In this document: in pieces, positions 1-7,413 of the stretch | Numbering within the stretch: the first letter of the stretch is position 1 | How the letters are laid out: each line of letters starts with the position of its first letter | Assembly (NCBI GenBank): GCA_947167135.1 | Contig: CAMVGV010000020.1 | Location: 1 to 48,326 of the forward strand | Reading direction: 5' to 3' | Length of the DNA stretch: 48,326 nucleotides | DNA from: an uncultured Lachnospiraceae bacterium | GTDB lineage: Bacteria > Bacillota > Clostridia > Lachnospirales > Lachnospiraceae | Notes under the pieces: model-generated | What the model was told of the DNA's origin: nothing | What the model saw: only the letters and a program-made list of their open reading frames with translations | The model's database searches: none | Program-made: the position numbers and the translations under genes

Positions 1-206
1 GCTCCGATGCGGCTATCCTTAAAGCACAGATATCCTGACAGAAATGTCAAAAAAACGAGACTGATAAGATCGACGATCCTTACCATGTACATTGAGTCTC
101 TGAAAATGTCATTTCTCACCGATACTGCAATGGCAAAAAGTGTTAAAAGACACAGACAACCGGACACAAGTCCACTTGTACGAACCTGCCGCTTTCTCCG
201 GAACAA
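1..206 (-). CDS. Membrane protein, N-terminal part only (gene runs off window start)
   Basis: Reading the minus strand from a TTG at 204-206, the frame stays open to the window edge (68 codons seen). A purine-rich ribosome site (GGGAG) lies about 9 nt upstream of the TTG, and the gene follows the 199-residue gene at 220-819 by 13 nt, so the two are probably co-transcribed. The visible peptide has a basic start (FRRKRQVR) and then two hydrophobic stretches, around residues 13-30 and 45-62, separated by a short polar loop. That is a typical start for a polytopic membrane protein. No family can be named from this fragment. The plus-strand frame over the same bases looks like a shadow. Confidence 0.4.
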   Translation of the reverse strand, partial: MFRRKRQVRTSGLVSGCLCLLTLFAIAVSVRNDIFRDSMYMVRIVDLISLVFLTFLSGYLCFKDSRIG

Positions 207-219
207 AATCTAAATCTCC

Positions 220-819
220 CTACTCCTGCAAAAGACAGAGGCTGTTATCTTCGTCCTCTACAAACTCCACCTTCATGCTTGCAATTCTCCCTGCGCCAAT
301 CCTTTGGTCCAGATAGTCTCCTCTTTCGACAAAAATATATCTGACAAAGGAGTCCGCAAACAACCAGAATAGCACATAGAAAAATTCCTGTGGAATATCA
401 TCAAGGTATTTTCCTATTAATGCAAGGAGAATTCCCGAGATCACGGTACCGACCACCATCTCAAAAAAAACGAGCCGGTGATGTCTGTTCTCCTGTATGA
501 TCTTACCAAGCGCATAATCTCCGTCCGAAGTGATCGTGTCAACAATCAGCTTTTTCTGCTCTTCGGTAAATTTTGACCCGTATATCTCCAGAACAATGGG
601 ATACTTTATCGGAACACACTCAATAAAATCAGTTATATAATCAGAAAACTCGGAGTTAAGGCTTGCACAGTCCCTGATGCTGTATTTACTTATGATATCC
701 TCCATACTCTGTACATAACAGGGAATATAGGCCAGCCCGTCCTCCAGGACCTCCTTTTTCAAGCGATGCTCCAATAATGAATTTTTGTTCAGAAATTTCT
801 TTCTATTATCCGTTTCCAT
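220..819 (-). CDS. Hypothetical membrane protein, 199 aa
   Basis: I do not recognise this protein. Residues 1-115 are charged and predicted soluble. Two hydrophobic segments follow (about 118-138 and 143-161), and a short charged tail ends in acidic and Leu residues. The layout suggests a cytosolic N-terminal domain anchored by a helical hairpin. A sigma-A promoter on the same strand (TTGTAA, 17-nt spacer, TATAAT; 924-952) lies about 100 nt upstream of the ATG, which supports transcription of this frame and argues against the short frame at 789-980. The partial membrane-protein gene at 1-206 follows closely, so the two may work together in the membrane. Confidence 0.6.
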   Translation of the reverse strand: METDNRKKFLNKNSLLEHRLKKEVLEDGLAYIPCYVQSMEDIISKYSIRDCASLNSEFSDYITDFIECVPIKYPIVLEIYGSKFTEEQKKLIVDTITSDGDYALGKIIQENRHHRLVFFEMVVGTVISGILLALIGKYLDDIPQEFFYVLFWLFADSFVRYIFVERGDYLDQRIGAGRIASMKVEFVEDEDNSLCLLQE

Positions 820-923
820 CTTTCCCCTCCTATGGTACTGAAAATAGGCCCGTAATCATCCCTAAACTCTTTCCGGGCGGATCTTCGATTGTGATATTTC
901 CCTTTATCTGATTTGCAGGAGGT

Positions 924-952
924 ATTATACAACAGCCGGAGCCTCTTTACAA
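924..952 (-). promoter_or_regulatory. Sigma-A promoter of the 199-aa membrane protein gene
   Basis: On the minus strand, TTGTAA (947-952) and TATAAT (924-929) are separated by exactly 17 nt. The start point would be near 917, leaving a leader of about 100 nt before the ATG at 819. Confidence 0.6.
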
Positions 953-1023
953 TGTCTCTTCGTATCTGTTCAGAACCCACTGGCTTCTGAATAGATACGT
1001 TTCTTTTTTCCCGCGGCAGCAGT

Positions 1024-1056
1024 ATTGTAAACCAATTTAATGATCAGGTTGACAAT
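1024..1056 (+). promoter_or_regulatory. BirA operator upstream of bioY
   Basis: ATTGTAAACC (1024-1033) and GGTTGACAAT (1047-1056) form an inverted repeat with 9 of 10 positions paired and a 13-nt spacer. This is the form known for BirA (biotin repressor) operators, TTGTNAACC-N13..15-GGTTNACAA. The right arm contains a TTGACA -35 element (1049-1054), which is followed after 17 nt by TAAACT (1072-1077). A bound BirA would therefore block this promoter when biotin is plentiful. The next gene is bioY, which fits. Confidence 0.85.
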
Positions 1057-1077
1057 CCTCCCGAAGCGGATTAAACT
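1049..1077 (+). promoter_or_regulatory. bioY promoter
   Basis: A consensus -35 (TTGACA, 1049-1054), 17-nt spacer and TAAACT (1072-1077) lie directly upstream of bioY. The -35 lies inside the BirA operator. Confidence 0.6.
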
Positions 1078-1113
1078 TCTTCTATCTGTTTTTTAGCTAT
1101 GAAGGAGGATATC

Positions 1114-1680
1114 ATGACTACAACTCAAAAAACATCACTCTATGTCAGGGATCTCTGCTATATTGCATTCTTTACCGCAATGATCGCGGTCCTGGCGCAG
1201 ATCAGCATACCTCTCCCGGGAGGCGTTCCCCTGACACTTCAGACCTTTGCGGTTCCTCTGGCGGGACTGGTTCTTGGTCCGAAAAAAGGCACCATTGCCT
1301 CTCTGGTTTATGTACTCTTAGGCGCCGTCGGCGTACCGGTATTTGCCAATCTAAGCGGCGGTCCCGGTATCGTTCTCGGAATGACCGGCGGCTTTATCAT
1401 TTCCTTCCCGATAATGGCCTTTATATCCGGGCTCGGGTCTAAGAAAAGCGTAAAAAGCCCTCTTCTCTGGCTGTGGCTCATACTTGGGGCGGCAGCAAAC
1501 TACGTGGTAGGAACCGTCTGGTTTATGGCAGTTGCAAACAGCTCACTGTATGCGGCACTCGCTGCCTGTGTGATCCCCTTTATCCCGACTGCCATACTGA
1601 AGATAATCTTAGCGGGCTTCTTCGGAACCATGCTAAGGGGCATCCTCACTAAAGCGGATCTTTTACCCGTCACGGAGTAA
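1114..1680 (+). CDS. bioY: BioY, substrate-binding (S) component of the ECF biotin transporter
   Basis: BioY is the membrane subunit that captures biotin for energy-coupling-factor transporters. The protein (188 aa from the chosen start) has about six hydrophobic segments. It carries the family motifs: an N-terminal AQISIPLPGGVPLTLQTF stretch, LGPKKG, a long Gly-rich GVPVF...GGPGIV segment and GGFI. Although an ATG exists at 1099, the strong ribosome site AAGGAGG (1102-1108) lies behind it and 5 nt before the ATG at 1114, so I take 1114. No ECF ATPase genes are next to it; the shared ECF module is presumably encoded elsewhere. Control by BirA is indicated by the operator at 1024-1056. Confidence 0.95.
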   Translation: MTTTQKTSLYVRDLCYIAFFTAMIAVLAQISIPLPGGVPLTLQTFAVPLAGLVLGPKKGTIASLVYVLLGAVGVPVFANLSGGPGIVLGMTGGFIISFPIMAFISGLGSKKSVKSPLLWLWLILGAAANYVVGTVWFMAVANSSLYAALAACVIPFIPTAILKIILAGFFGTMLRGILTKADLLPVTE

Positions 1681-1767
1681 AGCATAAGCCATTTTTCTGC
1701 CCTTTAAGAAGCTCTCGTTCATTTCCGTTCCTTTTGTGGAGGGTTTTCTCTCCTGGGCAGGAGCTGT

Positions 1768-1786
1768 ATTTATGAACAGATCCTAA
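1768..1786. repeat. Dispersed 19-bp repeat, copy 1
   Basis: ATTTATGAACAGATCCTAA occurs here and again, exactly, at 36994-37012, 35 kb away. Both copies are intergenic. An exact 19-mer twice in 48 kb is unlikely by chance, so it may be a remnant of a small mobile repeat or a shared regulatory site. Confidence 0.5.
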
Positions 1787-1789
1787 GCA

Positions 1790-2155
1790 CAAAATCAAAG
1801 GGGCATCGACTGAAACAAAACTTCGATGCCCCTTCAAGCTATTGTATCATCTGCATATCCCATTGGAACGTACCTCCTTAATGCATTCGTATCTAGCGCT
1901 CATCTATTAGATCGGGCCGGTCGTCCTCACCTGGTCGGTAAGACTCTTATATGTGATTTTCGCCCGCTTCCGCCTTTACGTATGCGTTTTATGCAAGTCT
2001 GCTGATACAAAAATAAGTTGTGTTGAAAATAATTTGTCCGGCGGTCTGTACCTCCATTTCTTAAGGGATTCGAGTAGAGATAGTTCCGATCAATTCCTCT
2101 ACCTCCTCGGCCGACCCTCTGTGCCGGTCTCTTTTTTTGTCTCTCTTGTTTTGAT
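1790..2155 (-). ncRNA. Orphan non-coding RNA candidate, about 360 nt
   Basis: A near-consensus promoter (2162-2190) and a 12-bp terminator stem (1798-1834) bracket about 360 nt on the minus strand that hold no reading frame longer than about 22 codons. The interval has several purine-rich GGAGG segments, a possible stem around GTAGAG/CTCTAC and GC-rich runs, as expected for a folded RNA. I compared it from memory with RNase P RNA, tmRNA, SRP RNA, 6S RNA, T-box leaders and common riboswitch cores and found none of their hallmark sequences. It lies between bioY (convergent) and degV (divergent), so it is a stand-alone unit and not a leader. A tiny frame of 9 codons with a good AAGGAGG site sits near its 3' end. 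The function is unknown. Confidence 0.5.
1798..1834 (-). terminator. Strong hairpin terminator
   Basis: AAGGGGCATCGA and TCGATGCCCCTT form a perfect 12-bp stem with a 13-nt loop. On the minus strand it is followed by TTTGATTTTG, so it ends the minus-strand transcript starting near 2155. It probably also stops read-through from bioY. Confidence 0.75.
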
Positions 2156-2161
2156 GATATG

Positions 2162-2190
2162 AGTATAACTCCAGTTTATAAAATTGTCAA
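2162..2190 (-). promoter_or_regulatory. Strong sigma-A promoter of the orphan RNA
   Basis: On the minus strand TTGACA (2185-2190), a 17-nt spacer and TATACT (2162-2167) make an almost perfect sigma-A promoter. No protein-coding gene follows it on that strand before the terminator at 1798-1834. Confidence 0.75.
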
Positions 2191-2320
2191 CACAATTAAT
2201 TAGATTTTTTGTATTTATTTATGCACATGAATATAAATTGTTTTAATTGTATATGCAATATAATTCCGTTCCCTTTTCATCGCGTTCGGGTAACAATGTC
2301 ATGTAGTCCGCATTACTACG

Positions 2321-2349
2321 TTGTTTACAGGCTCTTTTTATGCTATAGT
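2321..2349 (+). promoter_or_regulatory. Extended -10 promoter of degV giving a leaderless start
   Basis: TTGTTT (2321-2326), a 17-nt spacer and TATAGT (2344-2349) preceded by TGC form an extended -10 promoter. Only 7 nt separate the -10 box from the ATG at 2357, so the transcript should begin at or within a base or two of the start codon. No ribosome site is present. A small inverted repeat GTAGT/ACTAC (about 2303-2319) lies just upstream and could be an operator. Confidence 0.6.
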
Positions 2350-2356
2350 TACCCCT

Positions 2357-3259
2357 ATGGGCAAGGTTGCAATAGTAACGGATACAAACAGCGGCATAAC
2401 ACCGGAGCAGGGAAAGAAAGACGGAATATTCGTCCTTTCCATGCCCTTTATTGTGAATGAAAAGGAATATCTTGACTGCGTTAATCTGTCGCAGGACGAA
2501 TTTTACGCTTTTCTGGCAGAAGGGGCGGAGGTGACCACCTCACAGCCTGTTGCCGGGGATGTTATTGCGCTGTGGGACAGAATCTTTAGTGAAGGCTATG
2601 ACGAGATCGTTCATATCCCTATGTCCTCCGGACTTTCCGGCGCCTGTGCCAATGCCAGGATCTACGCCGCCGATTACGGATCAAAGGTACAGGTGGTAGA
2701 TAACCACCGTATTTCCGTCACCCAGCGCCAGTCCGCCTATGATGCCAAATATCTTGCGGAAAATGGATATGATGCTGCCGGGATAAGGTCGATACTTGAG
2801 GAAGTAAAGAATGAGTCCAGCATTTATATCACAGTGGACACTCTCGATTATCTGAAGAAGGGCGGACGCGTCACTCCGGCGGGAGCAGCCCTTGCGAAGA
2901 TACTGAATCTGAAGCCCATTCTCTCCATCCGGGGTGAGAAGCTCGATGCCTTTTCAAAATGCCGTGGCACCAGGCAGGCAAAGAACATTATGATAAAGGC
3001 AATAAAAAACGATATTGAAAACCTTCTCGGAGGATACGATCCGGAAAACCCGGATATCTGGCTTGCGGTGGCACACACCAGAAATGAAGAAATGGCAGCG
3101 GAATTTGCGGAGGAGATCGCCGCAGAATTCCCTAACTGCAGCATCTATACAGACTCACTTCCCCTGAGCATTTCCTGCCATATCGGACCGGGTTCCCTGG
3201 CGATTGCCTGCTCAAAGACCGTAAAGGACGGACAGCCCTACCCTTCGATTAAAAGATAA
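2357..3259 (+). CDS. DegV family protein (fatty-acid binding, FakB-like)
   Basis: DegV/EDD proteins bind a long-chain acyl group in a two-domain fold, and the FakB members present fatty acids to the kinase FakA. The sequence (300 aa) shows the family landmarks in order: VTDTNSGI near the N-terminus, TSQP, the SGLSGAC acyl-carboxylate loop, DNHRIS, LDYLKKGGRV, LKPIL and the C-terminal HIGPGS. The frame is open further upstream from a TTG, but that codon lies inside the promoter, so I start at the ATG at 2357. No fakA neighbour is visible. It ends 12 nt from the convergent SGNH gene. A second, more distant degV lies at 30994-31833. Confidence 0.9.
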   Translation: MGKVAIVTDTNSGITPEQGKKDGIFVLSMPFIVNEKEYLDCVNLSQDEFYAFLAEGAEVTTSQPVAGDVIALWDRIFSEGYDEIVHIPMSSGLSGACANARIYAADYGSKVQVVDNHRISVTQRQSAYDAKYLAENGYDAAGIRSILEEVKNESSIYITVDTLDYLKKGGRVTPAGAALAKILNLKPILSIRGEKLDAFSKCRGTRQAKNIMIKAIKNDIENLLGGYDPENPDIWLAVAHTRNEEMAAEFAEEIAAEFPNCSIYTDSLPLSISCHIGPGSLAIACSKTVKDGQPYPSIKR

Positions 3260-3271
3260 GCATCTGCCAGT

Positions 3272-4630
3272 TCAGTTTATTCCTTCCCCGGTCTCCCAGT
3301 CGCCCGTAGTAGTAGTATCATTATTATTATTTTCCCCGTTAGCAGGGGCTATATCTTCTATCTCTATATTGCCGCTTACACTGTTGTCAGTACCGGTCTC
3401 AACGGCGTTACTGCTTTCGGAGGTGCTTCCTTCTCCTGAGGACTCTTCACCTCCGGAACCGTCACTCTCTTCCGCTTCTTTGCCTTCCCCGATATCCGTT
3501 ACATCTTTTTCCGGCGTGTAGCCGGTCACATACTGTGTATCGCTTCCGCTGCTCAGCACCGCATGGTTCTTTAAAAAATCCACCCAGATATACATATACT
3601 TCTGCATTATATGGATTCCGTCCGAAGCATAGTATTCCGGCAGATTGCCCTCCTCATCAGTAAAGACGGAATTCAGATCCAGATACGCCACATGCTCCTT
3701 TTCGGCCACAACCTTCAGAGCTTCATTGCGTCTGGAGATATTTTCATTATTGAAAACATTGGATGTCTGTGATTTTGATTTTGTGACGTTTATAATACTC
3801 TGAACGTATATCACCGCCTCCGGCTGATAATATTTCAGCATGTCGATCAGCTGGTAATAGGCATTATCAAAGGTGCTTTCATCAGCCCACCCCATCTCGT
3901 TCAGTCCGAACATTATATATATCTTCCTGAATTTACCACGGTTTAAAGCCATAGCTTCCTCAAGGGTAAGCTTTCCGAGCTCGGAGTCTATCCATTTCTT
4001 TGTAAAAACCTGATGAACCCCGTAGCTCTTCTGGGCATAGGAAACGATCCCGTCAAGCCCCGAATACATTCCGAAGCCCTGTTCTCTGGAATCGCCTATT
4101 ATCACAGTATCACCTCCGGTAAAGTAACCGTCTCCCACACTGTAAAAGCCGTCGTAAGAATCACCGGTGTCCGAGGCATCATTTTCCGGAAGACGGGTTT
4201 TGAAGGCCTCCTTCAGAAATTCATCACTTTCCCCGTTTTTCATACGTTCGGAACGTTCGGCCCGCCGTGCAGCTGCCTCCTCATCCTTTTTCTCGCTGTC
4301 TGTTTTTTCTTTCTCTTCCTCCGAAGGCTTTTCCTTATCTTTCCCGGTATCGATGCCCAGATCCTTTACCAGCTCCTCATCGGGCACATATTCCGTAGGC
4401 ATGTAGTCAACGCTGTAATCCCTTTCCTTCACACCCTGGACAAGATTTGAAAACCGAGCCTTTATATCCTGTACAGCCGCCGAAACCCCTACATTCTCAG
4501 GATCGACACTCAGGTTCACCGTGTTTGAGGCAGGAAGCACTCCCGCGGTCAAAAGGATCCCGTAGACGAACAGACCCAGACTTATCAGCACTATTATTGA
4601 AAGAAACGGACAATTCTTAAAAAATCTCAT
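3272..4630 (-). CDS. Membrane-anchored SGNH/GDSL hydrolase
   Basis: The protein has an N-terminal membrane helix (residues about 8-30) and a charged Glu/Lys linker (to about 150). The SGNH domain has its three blocks: GDSRE with Ser181, GLNEMG with Asn244, and DGIH with Asp337 and His340. The tail (about 370-452) is Ser/Glu/Thr/Asn-rich and disordered-looking. The active site should therefore face outward. It lies 9 nt behind an MBOAT acyltransferase gene. In known pairs of this kind (AlgI/AlgJ-like, PatA/PatB, DltB-type systems) the MBOAT protein moves an acyl group across the membrane and the SGNH protein attaches or removes it on an exported glycan. The acceptor here is unknown. Confidence 0.85.
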   Translation of the reverse strand: MRFFKNCPFLSIIVLISLGLFVYGILLTAGVLPASNTVNLSVDPENVGVSAAVQDIKARFSNLVQGVKERDYSVDYMPTEYVPDEELVKDLGIDTGKDKEKPSEEEKEKTDSEKKDEEAAARRAERSERMKNGESDEFLKEAFKTRLPENDASDTGDSYDGFYSVGDGYFTGGDTVIIGDSREQGFGMYSGLDGIVSYAQKSYGVHQVFTKKWIDSELGKLTLEEAMALNRGKFRKIYIMFGLNEMGWADESTFDNAYYQLIDMLKYYQPEAVIYVQSIINVTKSKSQTSNVFNNENISRRNEALKVVAEKEHVAYLDLNSVFTDEEGNLPEYYASDGIHIMQKYMYIWVDFLKNHAVLSSGSDTQYVTGYTPEKDVTDIGEGKEAEESDGSGGEESSGEGSTSESSNAVETGTDNSVSGNIEIEDIAPANGENNNNDTTTTGDWETGEGIN

Positions 4631-4639
4631 ATCAGACCC

Positions 4640-6019
4640 TCAAAATCTGAAATACAGGAAGGGATTATATACCGAATCCACCAGGATCCCCACTGAAATA
4701 AGGAATACCGCTATCAGAAATACATAGGACAGAGCACTGTCCCTATGCCTTCTGAACCATCTTGCGGGAACCGGTGTGGCAAAAAATACGGCTGCCGCAA
4801 AAATATACCAGTATGTGTAAAAATACTCTATGAAATCCGTACCCGGATTTATGGTAAACATTCTTGAGAAATAAACGACGGCATCTTCAAGTGACGGCGC
4901 CGCAAAAAGAACCCATCCGAACATAACGAGAAGGAGCGTATACACTCTGGAAAAAAAGATTGATTTATCCAGAAACCTTTTCAGGAAAAGTCTTTCTATG
5001 AGGAGGATCACAAAGTAATACAGTCCCCACAGCACAAAATTCCAGGCGGCTCCATGCCAGAGTCCCGTGACAAGCCAGACAATGAGCATATTCAAAATCG
5101 TTCGGGCGGTTCCCTTCCTGTTCCCTCCAAGAGGAATGTACAGATATTCCCTGAACCAGGATGTCAGAGTGATATGCCATCTTTTCCAGAATTCCGTTAC
5201 ACTCCGGGAAATATAGGGATGGGCGAAGTTCTCCGGGAACCTGAACCCGAGCATCTGTCCCAGTCCTACGGCCATCAGCGAATAACCCGAAAAATCAAAA
5301 TAGAGCTGCAGTGTATATGCCGCTATTCCCATCCACGCAAAAAGGGTGGAGATATTCCCATATCCCGCTGCAAGGCAGCCTGTCCAGATATTGCCGAGAC
5401 TGTTGGCAAAGATGACCTTACAGCCAAGCCCCATGACAAAAAGCTTCATTCCGTTATCTATGACGGAATAATGGAGCTTCCGGTTTCTCAGTCCGTGCCT
5501 GACCCTTGAATAGGTTACTATGGGTCCTGCGATAAGCTGAGGGAACATTATAAGATATGTACCCAGGTTCAGCAGTGAATTTTCCGCCTCATACCTCTGC
5601 ATATAGACATCGATCACATAGGACATGATCTGGAAGGTATAGAAGCTTATTCCCAGCGGAAGAACGATCACGGGCACGGTAAGTTCGAGATCGAAAACAG
5701 AATTAAGGGTGGATATGATAAATGCCGTATATTTGAATGCGATGAGCATCCCAATATCATAAAAAAGGGCAAAGATAAAGAAAATCCGTCTCAGTATCCT
5801 GTGGCGGTGCAGCCTGAACCTGCTGATCAGGATCGCAAGAGAATAATTCACCACCACGGAACACAGGATGAGTATGGTATATCTTGCCTCGCCCCAGGCG
5901 TAAAAAACCAGGCTCCCTATGAAAAGCACGGGATTTTTCGCGCCCCGGGGAACGAGATAATATATTAAGAAAAACACCGGCATAAACCGGAAAAGAAATA
6001 CTAATGAACTGAAAACCAT
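4640..6019 (-). CDS. MBOAT family O-acyltransferase (AlgI-like)
   Basis: This polytopic membrane protein (459 aa) carries the MBOAT/AlgI signature: an N-terminal FYAWGE segment, the FDFSGYS motif near residue 241, FWKRWHITLTSWFREYLYIPLGG (His282) and GLWHGAAWNF with the conserved His322. Proteins of this family pass acyl groups, usually acetyl, to extracytoplasmic polysaccharides. Its partner is the SGNH protein encoded 9 nt downstream. glyA stops 14 nt upstream, so all three genes are probably on one transcript. Confidence 0.93.
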   Translation of the reverse strand: MVFSSLVFLFRFMPVFFLIYYLVPRGAKNPVLFIGSLVFYAWGEARYTILILCSVVVNYSLAILISRFRLHRHRILRRIFFIFALFYDIGMLIAFKYTAFIISTLNSVFDLELTVPVIVLPLGISFYTFQIMSYVIDVYMQRYEAENSLLNLGTYLIMFPQLIAGPIVTYSRVRHGLRNRKLHYSVIDNGMKLFVMGLGCKVIFANSLGNIWTGCLAAGYGNISTLFAWMGIAAYTLQLYFDFSGYSLMAVGLGQMLGFRFPENFAHPYISRSVTEFWKRWHITLTSWFREYLYIPLGGNRKGTARTILNMLIVWLVTGLWHGAAWNFVLWGLYYFVILLIERLFLKRFLDKSIFFSRVYTLLLVMFGWVLFAAPSLEDAVVYFSRMFTINPGTDFIEYFYTYWYIFAAAVFFATPVPARWFRRHRDSALSYVFLIAVFLISVGILVDSVYNPFLYFRF

Positions 6020-6033
6020 TTTTCGGAGCTACA

Positions 6034-7278
6034 TTATTCCAAATCAAGAGGGTATTTATCCGTAAGTGTCTTTACTATGGCACGTGCCTCCTCAACCTTT
6101 GCACTTCCTCCCAGAACGACCAGTGAGATTGCTTCCGCAACCTTATCGCAGTCCTCAGGATCAAAGCCCCTGGTGGTAACCGCAGGGGTACCAAGTCTGA
6201 TACCGCTGGTAACAAAAGGCTTCTGTGGATCATTGGGAATGGTGTTCTTGTTTGCCGTGATATTTGCATCATCGAGAAGCGCTTCCACTTCCTTTCCGGT
6301 GAGTCCCTGTGGAACAAGGTTAAGGAGCATAAGATGATTGTCCGTTCCGCCGGAGATAAGAGAAAGACCTCTGTCCGTAAGTCCCTTGGCCAGAGCCTGT
6401 GCATTCTCCACGATCTTTTTTGCATATGTCCTGAATTCCGGCTGCAGAGCCTCCTTCAGGCATACTGCCTTTGCAGCGATCACATGCATAAGAGGTCCGC
6501 CCTGGCATCCCGGAAACACCGCCTTATTGAACTTGAATTTATCTGCCGCTTCCTGATTTGAAAGGATAAGACCGCCTCTCGGTCCTCTGAGGGTCTTGTG
6601 AGTCGTTGTAGTTACCACATCCGCGATCCCTATGGGTGAAGGGTGCTGTCCTCCGGCCACAAGTCCCGCAATATGAGCCATGTCAACCATAAGATAAGCC
6701 CCTACCTCATCCGCGATCCTGCGGAATTTTTCAAAATCCAGTGTCCTGGCATACGCGGAAGCTCCCGCAACGATGATCTTCGGTCTGCATTCCTTCGCTA
6801 TTTCCAGAACCCTGTCATAATCTATGAAACCCTCGTCATTCACCCCGTAAGGCACGCAGTTGAAGTACATACCCGAGAAATTGACCGGTGAGCCGTGGGA
6901 GAGATGTCCTCCCTGATCCAGATTCATTCCCATGAAAGTATCTCCGGGCTTCATCATTGCCATGAATACGGCCATATTTGCCTGAGCACCTGAATGAGGC
7001 TGAACATTGGCATATTCACAGTGAAAAAGCTCCTTTGCCCTCTCCCTTGCAAGCTCCTCCACTACATCCACACAGCCGCATCCGCCGTAATATCTGTGTG
7101 CCGGATATCCTTCCGCATATTTATTTGTAAGCAGGCTGCCCATTGCCGACATGACCGCTTTGCTTGTCCAGTTTTCGGATGCTATGAGCTCTATATGGCT
7201 GTTCTGACGCTCACCCTCCGCAACTATGGTATCGGCTATCTCCGGGTCAACCTGCCTGATATCTTCAAGTGAATACAT
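6034..7278 (-). CDS. glyA: Serine hydroxymethyltransferase
   Basis: GlyA converts serine and tetrahydrofolate to glycine and 5,10-methylene-tetrahydrofolate using PLP in the cytoplasm. The 414-residue length is typical. Visible motifs include ELIASENW near residue 30, the [11 protein letters not shown] segment around 91, [11 protein letters not shown] around 198, and the PLP-lysine motif [14 protein letters not shown] with Lys228. A good ribosome site (AAAGGAG) precedes the ATG, and a sigma-A promoter is found at 7326-7354. It heads a minus-strand group with the MBOAT and SGNH genes, an unusual pairing with no clear metabolic link. Confidence 0.98.
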   Translation of the reverse strand: MYSLEDIRQVDPEIADTIVAEGERQNSHIELIASENWTSKAVMSAMGSLLTNKYAEGYPAHRYYGGCGCVDVVEELARERAKELFHCEYANVQPHSGAQANMAVFMAMMKPGDTFMGMNLDQGGHLSHGSPVNFSGMYFNCVPYGVNDEGFIDYDRVLEIAKECRPKIIVAGASAYARTLDFEKFRRIADEVGAYLMVDMAHIAGLVAGGQHPSPIGIADVVTTTTHKTLRGPRGGLILSNQEAADKFKFNKAVFPGCQGGPLMHVIAAKAVCLKEALQPEFRTYAKKIVENAQALAKGLTDRGLSLISGGTDNHLMLLNLVPQGLTGKEVEALLDDANITANKNTIPNDPQKPFVTSGIRLGTPAVTTRGFDPEDCDKVAEAISLVVLGGSAKVEEARAIVKTLTDKYPLDLE

Positions 7279-7325
7279 TAATTACTCCTTTCAATAAAGT
7301 AGGGGTTTTAATCGTGACTTTCCGC

Positions 7326-7354
7326 ATTATATCATACCCTTATTTTTTTGTTAA
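7326..7354 (-). promoter_or_regulatory. glyA promoter
   Basis: On the minus strand TTAACA (7349-7354), a 17-nt spacer and TATAAT (7326-7331). Its -35 box lies only 3 nt from the -35 box of the divergent promoter at 7358-7386. Confidence 0.7.
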
Positions 7355-7357
7355 CGC

Positions 7358-7386
7358 TTGTATCAAGAAATACTATGTGCTAGAAT
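7358..7386 (+). promoter_or_regulatory. Promoter of the PAP2-like gene
   Basis: TTGTAT (7358-7363), a 17-nt spacer and TAGAAT (7381-7386) with a TGC extended -10. It is back to back with the glyA promoter, so the two polymerases would compete for the same site. Confidence 0.65.
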
Positions 7387-7413
7387 AAAAGACCCTTGAG
7401 GAGTAATGTCTGT

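Noticed and set aside
789-980. 63-codon minus-strand frame upstream of the 199-aa gene
   Set aside because: Its start lies upstream of the TATAAT promoter at 924-952, it overlaps the real gene's start in another frame, and its translation is not protein-like.
1790-2155. tmRNA, RNase P or tRNA-like identity of the orphan RNA
   Set aside because: A TCGAATCC T-loop-like string is present, but there is no matching acceptor stem, CCA end, tag frame or RNase P core such as GAGGAAAGTC.
1953-2460. Plus-strand frames across the orphan RNA and the degV promoter
   Set aside because: No ribosome sites. They run antisense to the promoter-terminator unit or through the degV promoter in another frame.
5054-5509. 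Long plus-strand frame within the MBOAT gene
   Set aside because: Antisense shadow of a well-supported gene with no start signals. The same applies to long frames opposite xylA, the aminotransferase, argB/argD and the repeat protein.
7279-7325. Riboswitch in front of glyA
   Set aside because: The leader from the TATAAT box to the ATG is under 50 nt, too short for a glycine riboswitch, and no conserved core was seen.
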